64,000 nt of DNA, from contig CATNEN010000001.1 of the NCBI GenBank assembly GCA_950097015.1, forward strand, positions 7,125,001-7,189,000, read 5' to 3'. Shown here piece after piece: positions 46,101 through 55,802 of the stretch. Numbering within the stretch: position 1 is the first letter of the stretch; every line of letters begins with the position of its first letter. The position numbers were made by a program, and so were the translations under genes. Source of the DNA: Macrostomum hystrix (Eukaryota; Platyhelminthes; Macrostomidae). Under the pieces are notes generated by a model that made no database searches, had not been told where the DNA came from, and worked only from the letters and a program-made list of their open reading frames with translations.

Positions 46101-49100
46101 CAATCAGTGTGATTATGACAGCGTAGAGTGAGTACAGCTGAAAGATACCAGTTTTTGCTTAGCAACGATTAGCTGAACAAATAAGTATAGTTGTTGAGAT
46201 TTTTCAATATTTTACCAGTGTTTTGCCGCGCATCGACTCGTGCAGCGAGGTGCAAGCGATAGACGATGCCGAGACGAAAGTGCTGAACCAGCTCATGCCA
46301 AAGTTCACAGCGCCGTAGGCGATCATCTCCTGATTAGAGTCCACTTCGTAGCCGTATCGCACTGCGAATGTCTTGGCCACAGATACCGACAGTGAGTAGG
46401 ATATGATGCCGAGCACAAGGCCGTTGACTATGATACCAGAGCCGCTTGTAAAGTGCTCAACCGGAGGAGCTTGCGGTGCGCGAAATCTTAGAATAAAAAC
46501 GGAAAATAACGATGGAGCGATGATTAGCAATGCAAAAACCAGTTGAGGGATAATTTAATAATTAAATGGGTAGAAAATTGATTGACTAGTAAAACTGACA
46601 AAAATATTTGAAAATATCTGAAAATTATTTTTGCTAGAAAAACTTACTTGGTTTTTGGTTAACCGAATTGTAACATACTTTCCCCTTTTTTCCTTGTCAT
46701 TCTTTGTTCCTTTTTGTTTCTTCGTTTTTCTCTCCCTCACTAGAAGGCTTTCGTAGATTTTTATAGATTATTCCTTTTAAATCTGATTGGCTGTTGCGTG
46801 TTTAAAGACCCTCACCCAATCGCGCGTTAGAGGTTTTCGTACCCCACTAGTGCGTTGTGATTGGTTGGGTGGCCGACTGTTCTCTTGTTGACCCCCTTTC
46901 CACCCGTATGCTTTTCTATTAATTTAATTCGCTGTTTCGCAAAAAGGAGACTAACTTTCGTTTTCTTTTTTGCCAAATTTCTCGTCTAATTTGCGCACAC
47001 GGCTACAGAACGATAAAAACAGAAAAGAATCGCGGTTAGCGGTTGATAAAACGGTAGATAACCGATTGACTCGGCAAACATTGATACATTTTTTAGAGAA
47101 TCGATAAATCAATAAAATTAAATAGAAGCGATAGATAATATAGAGAATTACTATCCAGATTTCGTAGAATTGATTGATAAAGTTTGTAGAGAATCAATAA
47201 ATATATTTTATGCATTCATCAGTAGAAATATTAATACAAATGCGAATTTTACCCAGCTCAAAAAACGATCTCACCCTGCTTCAATTTCGCCAACAGTAGC
47301 GATTTTAAGGTTCGTTTTCCATTGCAAAAACTGTGACAGAAGTAAACTTGCCACCAGCTGAAGAATTCAATAAAATAAGCGCAGGATTTTTAGCTATACG
47401 GTAAATTTAATTTTATTCTAGCTCCACATGCTATCGATTTTACTTACCACAATGATATCTATCGGAATAGGAATCTTTACATATTTGGAGCAGCGTTCAT
47501 TCACCAGCTTGATGGCTAGGAGCAGAGCAAATGACAACAGAAACACCAGAATTGTCGGCAAATTCACATCGGACGTCAGAATTCTATCGCCGGCCTCATA
47601 AAAGTACTGTTGGGTGAATTAAAACCGATTAACTCTACATAAATAATAAGTACGATAAAAGTCAATAATCGATTAACACAAAAATCAACAAACTAAAAAA
47701 CTGCACATACGTTTTTGAACCGCGAAACTTATTTGCGGTATTAAAACCGTATTTGAATTCGGAATTTAGACGTCAGATATTTTTAACTCAATGTTCATTT
47801 TAATTAATTGGGTTTATTTTGAACGGCGATTAAGTCGTCAAAACGCCGATTAAAAAAAACGATTTAAAAAACGGAACTCACTCAAACATGTTCCAGGAGA
47901 CTCTTACCAGGAAGAATTTGCCCATTCCACCAATGGGAGCAATGTTGGTGCCGAGTATATTAGCCAACTGACTGCTCAGAATATGCAAAGCTGCGCCGCA
48001 GGTGAACGCGCTATTCAACGGATCCGACAGGTAGATAGTTAGAAACCCGAATCGTAAAAGTCCCATGAGTAGTTGAACGGCCCCGGCGACCATTGTGATC
48101 GTGATGGACACCAGGGTGTTTGCGTCGTCTCTGGAGATACACTTGCCTGGATCTAGCATTAATTAAAGATTTGACGATTAAGTAGCCTTTTAATCTGATT
48201 AAAATGAACACGAACTGTTACATAAAATAAAACTGCTCATTTATTGGATGTTCGACTGGCTTCTTCTAAGCATGGAGTATGTTGTCTACGCTCGTATGGT
48301 TCAAACGGTCCAGGAACCCATTAAATGATATAATGGGCTCGGAGTTCAGACATTTTGAACCGTAGACAACATTATTCCAAACTTAAAAGATGAGAAGGAG
48401 CATTCAAGAAATAAGCAATCGGATTTTGTATACCAATATTGGTATAATAGGCGCTACGCGCCTCAACGTTTTACCTCGCTTCAGCCCTCTGCAGCCTATC
48501 AATATTGGTATATTGTACAGTTAGCGGGCATGAAATGCGTTTCACGGCCCGCCCGCTGTGCATATCTATGGAATTCGACCATAGACAACAGCAGAGGGCG
48601 GGCTGCCGTTAGTTTCAACCTCGTTTCAATATGCGTAGGCTAACTACAAAACGCAGTTTGATTTATCATAATCTATGTTTAAAAAGTCATCGGCCCCATT
48701 CAATTGTCCTCGGCTCGCCAGTGGCGTAGCCAGGATTTTTGTCTGGGGAGCCCCGCCTCCTGGGGGGCGCCACTACTGGGGCGCCACTACCAGGGGTGCG
48801 CCCCTACGAGAGGGCCCCACAATCAGAGGGGCGCCACTACCAGGGAGACGCAGGGACAGATCGTTAGCCGATTAGGAGGTCCTCCTTCCTCCCCTTTGGC
48901 TACGCCACTGCGTTTCGCTTCGCTCGCCTTGATAAAATTGAACTCAGCCTTTCTAACCAAGGACTTTCTAACTACAGCGTTTGATTTAAGCGGCGTTTAT
49001 CATATGCATAAAGTACTTCCGAGTTGTCTAGTATAGGAGAATACGACAAAAAACTCGACGCAGCATTAAGTAAACACAATTACCTAGCGTAGTTTCTAAC

Positions 49101-50700
49101 CCGGACAAGTTCATGGTTGTGGTTATGAGAGTGGTCGTCGTTAAAGTGCTATTAAAGTTCGGCGACAGAGTGGTAAGGGTGTCGTTTAGGTCGTCGCACA
49201 GTCCGGCTCCGTTCGGGTACGCCTGATCGACTCCAGCGCGGACGGCTTCTCCAACAAGCAGCGAGACGGCGCCCTGGCTGGCTGCAATACAATAAAATTA
49301 CTGACAAGTTGGCAAAAAACTTCGCAATCCTGCTAAAAACTATTCTGAGTTTTTAGATACTGCCCCAGTGCATCGTCGATTTCGGCCGCATTCATTTGGG
49401 ACACAGCAGAGCTTGGGTTTTCACCACACGGATGGTGAATCGGACCCACGGACCCACGACTTTCAAACTGTTGGGGGTTCGATTCCCGACTCCACTGAAA
49501 CACTCAACTCTGAGTTGCTTCAGTTCACCCAGCTGTTATATACTTGCAGGTACCAGCATCAGCTGGGGTAACTGAGGGTGGATGTGGCGTCCCACCAGTC
49601 CATGGACTGAACAGCCGTACGCAGCCTTCAGATGCGCCACGCAACAGCTGCGGCTGTGCTATCGGCTGCACATCCGCCAAATAGCCCCACAGCCTGCTTT
49701 TATTGTATTAGAATTACATATTTTTGGGATGCAAAGAAAGTAATAAATGAATACTCGGATCTTTCAACGCCACTTAACAAAAATAAGAATTGCAGGAGCG
49801 CTGTGGGCAATGGCGCATCATTTGGTGACACTAGACGCGCAGCCAGCGAGTAGGCAATTCTGCCCATTTCTCTTGACTCCTGAGCGCACACGCACACAGA
49901 TACCGTACGCAGGCCCACACTCACACAGGTGTGTACATCTGCCTTGACTTTCTCATCGTCAGGCAGTGTAAACTTTCACAGGCCCTCAACGGCGTAAATT
50001 ACACGACAAGCCCCCCAAGCCTTCTCTCCGCGTCTGCGCCCCAAATGAATGTGGCCTCGCCGTGGAATCAAGCTCAGGGACCTTGGCGCGAGAGGCAAAC
50101 GCGTTTACTGCTCTGCCACCGACCCTCAATTTTTCAATGCCACTTACACATGTTGAGGTGATTCGAAGTGCCAAAGATGAAGTAGATCAGCATAGCAAAG
50201 AATGCCGAATAGAATCCGAATTGGGGTTTCAAATTGGCCAGCAGCGAAAAGGCGATGGCTGAAATTTTTCAGGAATTAAAGTCGATAGATTTACAGTTTC
50301 CTGTCAATAATTCAATGATCTGCTTACCCTGCGGAATGATGAACAGGCCCACACTAATTCCAGAGAGCAAATCATAGACGGCGTACTCCTTGACCTTATA
50401 GTTGAGGAAGATCTTTATGACAGGGAAAACTTTGGTGAGGATTCCCAAAGCGATTGCACCGCTGCTTCTTGGCTCCTCGTTCTTTCCAATCTGCCGATTT
50501 TGAATGACGCGCTTCTTGTGCTTTCGCTTCTCCTCTTCGTCCAGTCGAATTGAGTAGGCTGCCTCCAGCTGCAACTCAGTGTAGGCCGGCCTCGGAGCGA
50601 TCTGCCTGGCGCTCTGTTGCTGACGCAGATCGTCCGGCAGTTGGTTGCGATGCTCGCTTAGTGAGGCTACGCTCGGCAAGCGCAGCTCCGGATCTGCCAT
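42775..50700 (-). CDS. SLC26/SulP-family anion transporter, complete, 15 exons
   Basis: Multi-pass plasma-membrane anion transporter or channel with a cytosolic STAS domain. Exons in transcript order: 50700-50328, 50258-50148, 49281-49084, 48152-47908, 47606-47448, 47357-47275, 46486-46216, 46137-46060, 45976-45881, 45785-45609, 44915-44667, 44215-43832, 43736-43654, 43407-43032, 42918-42775. All junctions are GT-AG and in phase, total 1008 codons plus TAG. Family marks: KEYAVYDLLSGISVGLFIIP, FGFYSAFFAMLIYFIFGTS, GFLTIYLSDPLNSAFTCGAA, YEVDSNQEM, LVNLKNMM, and a STAS domain from about residue 598 (VEEIAGVRVFKFDGALYFAS) to the FDLSACAFTDAVGIRLL helix. STAS carries a long variable insert with Asp/Asn runs. 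Three N-glycosylation sequons lie in the TM3-TM4 loop. The TM10 anion-site Arg is replaced by Cys468. The C-terminus DSAL is a class I PDZ ligand. SLC26 subclass is unassigned. Confidence 0.94.
43141..43170 (-). repeat. In-frame (CAG)10 poly-Gln tract in SLC26 tail
   Basis: Ten uninterrupted CAG codons on the gene strand encode Gln10 in the cytosolic C-terminal tail (exon 43407-43032). The surrounding tail is Ser/Glu-rich and probably disordered. The tract is a likely length polymorphism. Confidence 0.92.
45108..45432 (+). mobile_element. SINE family B, nearly full length
   Basis: Reference copy of family B: A box tggtagagcgg (45119-45129), B-box-like gagctcgattcc (45157-45168), body with cttgagggccaacc, cactgcctgacgatgag and cacacttgtgtgag, tail with cctcgctggctgcgggtc and gccattgcccgcagccctcc. 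It lies antisense in an intron of the minus-strand SLC26 gene. Confidence 0.87.
46487..47274 (-). other. SLC26 intron with CCAAT-like motifs and gaatcgata-type repeats
   Basis: Intron between two well-defined exons. It holds gattggctg, cacccaatcgcg and gtgattggttggg within 46780-46870, and loosely repeated gaatcgataaatcaat motifs around 47095-47215. No exon fits here. Confidence 0.4.
48281..48625. repeat. Foldback and palindrome cluster in SLC26 intron
   Basis: Two neighbouring structures. At 48281-48370 the arms gttgtctacg and cgtagacaac flank inner arms around ggttcaaa and ttttgaacc, with a central cccattaaatgatataatggg palindrome. At 48425-48625 there are taccaatattggta palindromes, ggcgctacgcgcc, agcgggc/gcccgct arms and cagccctctgc/gcagagggcgggctg arms. 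These look like decayed foldback transposons. Confidence 0.6.
48719..48910. mobile_element. MITE with 14-bp terminal inverted repeats
   Basis: Starts with cagtggcgtagcca and ends with its exact reverse complement tggctacgccactg. It is 192 bp long, very GC-rich, with internal repeats of gcgccactac. The flanking octamers cggctcgc and cgtttcgc match at 6 of 8 positions, an imperfect 8-bp target duplication that would suit a hAT-type element. It is non-coding and lies in an SLC26 intron. Confidence 0.75.
49440..49690 (+). mobile_element. SINE family A, 5' part eroded
   Basis: Shares ggggttcgattcccgactcc, ctgagttgcttcagttcacc, taccagcatcagctggggt and cagccttcagatgcgcc with the copy at 11.76 kb. 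The A-box half is not recognisable. Intronic and antisense to the SLC26 gene. Confidence 0.8.
49795..50125 (-). mobile_element. SINE family B, nearly full length
   Basis: Reverse-orientation copy of family B: on the + strand tail first (cgctgtgggcaatggcgcatc), then cacacaggtgtgtacatctg, then the head (gagaggcaaacgcgtttact). Same strand as the SLC26 gene, in the same intron as the family A copy, ending about 23 bases from the exon at 50148. Confidence 0.85.
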
Positions 50701-51837
50701 TGTGGCTGATGAAGAAATTCAACAACAAATGAGATTCACGTGTCTCTTTGGACTAAAAAAATCTTTTCAAACATTCTCTAGATGAAAAACTGTTTGAAAA
50801 CTTATTTAGCTTCGCCGAACGAGCGCATTTCAAGTCACAGTAAAAACACTTACAAATAACTAACCTTTTTCAATGAGTCAGTTGGAAGTCGCTGTTAGCT
50901 TGCTGTTGATGACTAATAAGTATTTCTGACAGAAAGATAAAAAAATATTTTTTTAAAGTCGATAAAGGTAAGGATTATCTAGAAAATCGGTGAGTTCTAG
51001 GTTGATAAAGAAAACACCGAATACACCCTTATAGGCGTTGCCACAGACACGAGTGAACTCAAACAGAAACGTCAACTATTTTGGCATTGCGCTCTGCGTT
51101 TTTTTTGTTATTTTCAATGCAACTATCTGTCTCCCTCGAACCCTATAGATATTTTACAACTTCGAATTTTGCCTTTAAAACTATCTTTATAAAGCTTCTG
51201 GAGGCCTCAAAAAGGCGCACAGCAGTTAACCACCAACCGAACTGATAAGACTGCTATGGTCAGGTAAAACTCTTTTTTAGAATTTTTCTCTTCTACGGTG
51301 CATTGGCTTCTACGGTTTCGCTCTTATTCTGAACGGCTACTCTTGTATCGGACAACGGAAAGCTTAACTGTACAGCTGTGATATCTTTCGCTAGCGTGAC
51401 GCCGACGTTCACACTGCGTGACCTAAGTCTCGACGTTGGCCCCAGAGACAAGATTAAGAGAAATTGAGAACAGCAAGAACTGGAATCAGCTAATTTAATC
51501 TACACGATTTATTTGTGTGGGGTTATCAGTGCCATGCAATAACGTCTGATGAATTCACATAGGCTGAAATTTAACTTGTACGTTTGAGCAATAAGAGTTT
51601 GAAATCCGAACAGACTACACTTAAACAGTTATGAGCAGGGAACTTTCCCTTTCTCTCTTGTTATCGGTCTTATCTCGGTTAGTTTTTCTCTGCCTGCAAG
51701 CATTTTTTATGTGGCTTTTGCACCAGCAGCGATTTTTACCGATTGCAAACATGTAATCTTGAGCTCAAGCAACTCAAGAATTTTTTAGAACCCAAAAACT
51801 TGCCTAAATTTTCTTCCAACTCTCTAGTTAGATAGTT
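50701..51837 (-). promoter_or_regulatory. 5' flank of the minus-strand SLC26 gene
   Basis: Read on the minus strand, an acceptor-like ttcttcatcag lies five bases before the start codon, and a donor-like gaaaaag/gttagt lies near 50866. A short untranslated first exon upstream is therefore possible. No clear TATA box is seen. The remainder to 51837 is AT-rich with no gene or repeat recognised. Confidence 0.35.
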
Positions 51838-52489
51838 TTATTGTGTCCAACCGGCGCTCGCTGATTGGGTATAAACACCCACCCCAGACACCGGTATACT
51901 CCCGATTCGCCGAATCCCGATTCGCCGAAATTCCTGACTCGCCGAATTCCCGATTCGCCGAAATTCCTGACTCGAATCCTGATTCGCTGAATCCTGATTC
52001 AATACATCTTACTTTATCATAAATTAAAATTAAACCACATAACCATTGCCTTCTTTGAGTGTTGGTCAAACATTGGAACTCTATTTCTATTGTATTGAAA
52101 TTAATTAAAAAACTAACCTAAATGAAATGCACTTTTTTGATTCATTAACTTGCTTCTAAACTTTATTAACTTTCTGGAACGTAGATTGAGTGAGCAAAGA
52201 AGAACGTCACACGTACTTCGGAAAAAGCAAAACTTGCTGGACATCCTTGTATAGAGCCGAAAGTAAAAGTGTAATGAGGTACGGTAGCTCAGCAAAAATG
52301 TTCTTAGCTATTTTTTCGGCAAAAAGGGAATTCGGCGAATCGGGATTCGGCGAATCGGGAATCGATGAATCGGGAGTAAACCCCAGACACCCACCCCTCC
52401 GCTTTGAGCTGGGTTGTATTTCAGCCGGCGCCCGCGTACTGCCCAGCCTTGTCTCTTCGCGCTGCGTGGTGTGAAATTTTTTTACTGCA
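51838..52489. repeat. Inverted cccgattcgccgaa repeats at the left of the DIRS-like element
   Basis: Direct copies of cccgattcgccgaa and close variants at 51900-52012 are answered by inverted copies (ttcggcgaatcgggattcgg) at 52331-52380. Related sequences also flank both sides (cccaccccagacacc before, ccccagacacccacccc after; ccggcgctcgc and ccggcgcccgc). This may be the inverted left terminus of the retroelement or an independent foldback element beside it. Confidence 0.6.
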
Positions 52490-53570
52490 ATGGCTGAGCT
52501 TCCAATTGACCGGCTTACGGCTCGCCAGTTAAGAGACCGCCTGATTCAACTTGGCCTGCCTAGCAGCGGTCGCAAGCGTGTTCTGCAAGTCAGACTGGAA
52601 CAATCCAGTTTAGTCAGCCGAACCACACGCCGCGTGCAGCAAAGGTCAACCGCATCGGCCCAAGTCGAGGACGACGGCAGCACCTGCAGCGAAGAGGACG
52701 GCGAGGCGAACCCGGACCAGGCGAGTGATCTGGGAGGCGGCGACGACCTCGACCAGAGGATCGCCCGACAAAAGAAGCTTCTCCGCCTGAGAACGCTTCA
52801 GCGCCAAACAGCGGAGAACGAAGCCGAGCTTGGAAGGGCCGGCCAGCGCAGACAGAGTGGTAAGTCGACTAGCCTGATGCTGCTTAACCAAACCCTCAGT
52901 GCCCACGAGCCGGAGCAGCATCTGCCAGTGCCAGACTGGGAACTCCCCGGCAGCTACACCGAGCCAGCTGCCACCTCGAGGCCTCTGCTGGTGAGAGACT
53001 TCATCGATCGTGACTTCGAGGAGCCTGCGCCCCAATCAGCGAAGACTAGAGCCCGAACTGAGAACATCACGGCCGGTCAGTGGGTCGCAGGCAGCGGCCG
53101 CATCCTGCTGAGACTGCTCAACGACGGTGCCCTAGTCACAATGAGAAACGGCACCATAGATTTGAGTGAGCTGAAAGCCTATGTGCAGTACTGCGTAAAG
53201 TTCGGCGAGTTCATGCATCAGCCAGGGCTTCAGCCAGGCCGCCCTCAACGACTACGACGAAGACTTCAGGTTCCTGCAGCACCAGACCAGCGGCAGCTGG
53301 GAGCGGGAGTCGCTGCAGCTGCTGTCCAAGCACATTCTGGCGCCTAAATCCAATCCTGCTGGCAGTTCGACCTATTCGCGGCCTGGCTTCAAGTTCAGCA
53401 AAATGAGAAACCAGACAAGCGGCTTGGTCGGCCCAACCGACGCTGAAGGTCGGGAGCTGTGCGTCAAATTCAACCGAAACAGCTGCCACAGACGCGACTG
53501 CAAGTTCAGACACGCGTGCTCTGCCTGCTACGCGGCGCACCCGCGCCAGCTCTGCACGTCAAAAAACTAG
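52490..53570 (+). pseudogene. DIRS ORF1 (Gag-like) with SAP domain and Cys/His finger, frameshifted
   Basis: Starts MAELPIDRLTARQLRDRL; residues 8-40 fit a SAP DNA-binding motif (LTARQLRDRLIQLGLPSSG). An acidic, Arg/Gln-rich segment follows. Near 53217 the frame shifts by one base (SLC26-unrelated, intact frame before and after). The shifted frame continues to a TAG at 53570 and contains a Cys/His cluster, CVKFNRNSCHRRDCKFRH followed by CSAC, typical of DIRS ORF1 proteins. The function would be nucleic-acid packaging. Confidence 0.75.
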
Positions 53571-55290
53571 ATTGCGGCCGGCCGGGGGACTTGATCGACG
53601 GCCCAGCTGCACCGGCCGATTCTGACAATGTCGATCACCCGCTCCCCCCTGGCCGGCCTCAAGCTAAGCCCATCGAGTCCGTTGCCTTCTCTTCTGACCT
53701 TATCAGCGCCGCCTGGGATGCCGAGTTGCTCGGCGATCCCGATCGTGACTTCCTGCTGAACGGTGTCCGCAACGGCTTCCGCCTCACCTGCCCCAGCGCC
53801 CCTGACAATCAGCATAATAGCACTTTCTCTCAGAACTACTTCTCCGCTGACAGTAATCGACAACTGGTCGAGCAGCAGGTGCGGGAAGAAGTGGCCAACG
53901 GCCGTTATGTGAAAGTTAGCAACAATCCGGACGTCATCAGCGCCCTTGGTGCCATCCCGAAAGGGAGCAACAAGATCCGGCTGATCCACGACTGCTCGCA
54001 ACCTCCGGACCTCTCGCTGAACAGCCGTTTCTCCTCTGACTACCAGATCAAGTTTGAGACTGTCAGCCAGTTCACTGCCAAGCTGCAGCCGGGTTGGCTC
54101 ATAGCGAAGGTCGACTTGGCCAATGCTTGCCGTAGTGTCGAAATCAGTCCCCATAACTTCCGCTACACTGGTCTACAGTGGAAGTTCAGCGATCAACCGG
54201 GCCCGATGTACCTGTGCGACACAAGCCTGCCATTCGGCGCGGCAGCTTCAGTGGAAGTCTTCCACTCCACCGCCTCAGCCAGTCCATCAAGCGCATGATG
54301 CAGCGACACGGCTTCAGCAATATCAGGAGTTACCTCGACGACTTTGCCATGGCGGCAGAAACCGAGATCGCCTGCCAGCAAGCTCTGGACACTCTGCTTC
54401 ATCTGCTGCGGCGTCTAGGCTTCTCCATCAACTGGAGCAAAGTAGCTCCGCCGTGCACTAGGCTGGTGTACCTGGGCGTCATGATTGACACCAACAGCGG
54501 CCTGCTAGAGCTCCCAAAGGACAAGCTCGAGGTCACGAAAGCGCAGCTGCAATCCGCACTCTCGCACAAGCGCATCACCAAGCGCCAGCTCCAATCTCTC
54601 TGTGGCCGCATCAACTGGGTTTGCCAGGTCGTCCGTATCGGGAGGTGTTTCCTGAGGTCGCTCGTGCTGGAACTCAATAAGCTAAAGCAGCACTGCCACA
54701 AACTGCGCATGCACAACGATCTCGGCGAGACCATCCTCTGGTGGGTGGCCTGCCTGGCCAAAACCCCCAGCTGCCGCATTTGGAGGACCGCCGGGCCAGC
54801 CTGGGCAATCGAGTCGGACGCATCCAATTGGAGAGGCTGCGGCATCATCCGCGGCCCAGGCGTCACTAACTGGCTCATCATCGACTGGCAAGGCGATAGT
54901 CAGGAGCTCGAAACTCTGCACATCGATTTAAGGAGAGCCTCGCGCCCGTGTTCACGGCTCTGCACTTTCAACAACAGCTGCAAGCAGGAAGCAACCTGGT
55001 GATCTACTCGGACAGCACGGCCGCTGTCGGCGCCATCAACAAGGGCTCCTCGCCGAACCCGATTGTCAACACAGCCCTGCAGCAGCTCGCGCTTCTCGCA
55101 ACTCACCGCGATCTCGTTATCCAAGCCTTCCACGTGCCTGGGACGTTCCAGATCTTTGCGGACAGCGGCAGTCGCGCAGATGACACCAGCGAGCTGGCAA
55201 ATTTTCTGCTCCGGCTCTGCGGCACAGTGGACATTGAAACTGACAACCTTCATGAGCACACCCTATCGTACGTCGCACGCCAATTCCTTT
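53459..55290 (+). pseudogene. DIRS reverse transcriptase and RNase H, frameshifted
   Basis: Overlaps the ORF1 end in another frame, as in DIRS elements. RT landmarks: NKIRLIHDCS, AKVDLANACRS (first catalytic Asp), YLDDF at 54331-54345 (catalytic Asp pair) and LGVMIDT. RNase H landmarks: AIESDAS, SQELETLH, VIYSDSTAAVGAINKG and HVPGTFQIFADSGSR. Breaks: a tandem duplication of tccac at 54261-54270 shifts the frame inside RT, and another shift lies near 54928 inside RNase H. The copy cannot make a full protein. Confidence 0.82.
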
Positions 55291-55471
55291 CTTTGCTGAT
55301 CGCTCGCCTACGGTCCCTGGTTCGCACCTCAGCCGCCGCTACCACGAGCTCTGCAGCCTGGCCTTCGCAGGCACGACAGCGCGCTCCTACCGCTGCCAGA
55401 TTGCTTCCTGGCAACGCTTCTGTAAGCGAATGCGCATCGACATTCAAGTAAAACCAATCAGATTCAAGTAG
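55291..55471 (+). pseudogene. Tyrosine recombinase N-terminal fragment
   Basis: In the frame of 55292 the sequence encodes a typical core-binding (SAM-like) integrase start, SLAFAGTTARSYRCQIASW then QRFCKRMRIDI. It ends at a TAG at 55469-55471 that lies inside the tandem array. The catalytic R-H-R-Y part is absent. The match is at family level only. Confidence 0.65.
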
Positions 55472-55802
55472 AACCAACCAGATTCAAGTAGAACCAATCA
55501 GATTCAAGTAGAACCAATCAGATTCAAGTAGAACCAACCAGATTCAAATTGAACCAATCAGATTCAAGTAGAACCAATCAGATTCAAGTAGAACCAACCA
55601 GATTCAAATTGAACCAATCAGATTCAAGTAGAACCAATCAGATTCAAGTAGAACCAACCAGATTCAAGTAGAACCAATCAGATTCAAGTAGAACCAACCA
55701 GATTCAAATTGAACCAATCAGATTCAAGTAGAACCAATCAGATTCAAGTAGAACCAAGCAGATTCAAGTAGAACCAATCAGATTCAAGTAGAACCAACCA
55801 GC
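55442..55802. repeat. 20-bp minisatellite fused to the DIRS end
   Basis: About 18 units of gattcaagtagaaccaatca with acca/atca and caaatt/caagta variants, all in exact 20-bp register. The first unit (attcaagtaaaaccaatcag) overlaps the last recombinase codons. The same monomer makes up the large array at 61.3-63.4 kb. Confidence 0.95.

Larger units (their letters stand above)
52490..55471 (+). mobile_element. DIRS-like tyrosine-recombinase retrotransposon, decayed and 3'-truncated
   Basis: Gene order is ORF1 (SAP plus zinc finger), reverse transcriptase, DIRS-type RNase H, then the beginning of a tyrosine recombinase. This order and the recombinase are typical of DIRS elements rather than LTR or LINE elements. 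GC-rich coding DNA contrasts with its surroundings. At least four frame breaks are seen (near 53217, 54265, 54928 and 55290). The catalytic part of the recombinase and the right terminus are absent: the element stops where a 20-bp tandem array begins. It lies between the two divergent SLC26 genes. Confidence 0.85.

Noticed and set aside
48675-49036. Open frames with GAPPPGGRHYWG-like repeats
   Set aside because: Created by internal repeats of the GC-rich MITE.
52646-54881. Minus-strand open frames of 129-195 codons inside the DIRS-like element
   Set aside because: GC-rich antisense shadows of ORF1 and RT/RNase H, which carry the recognisable motifs.
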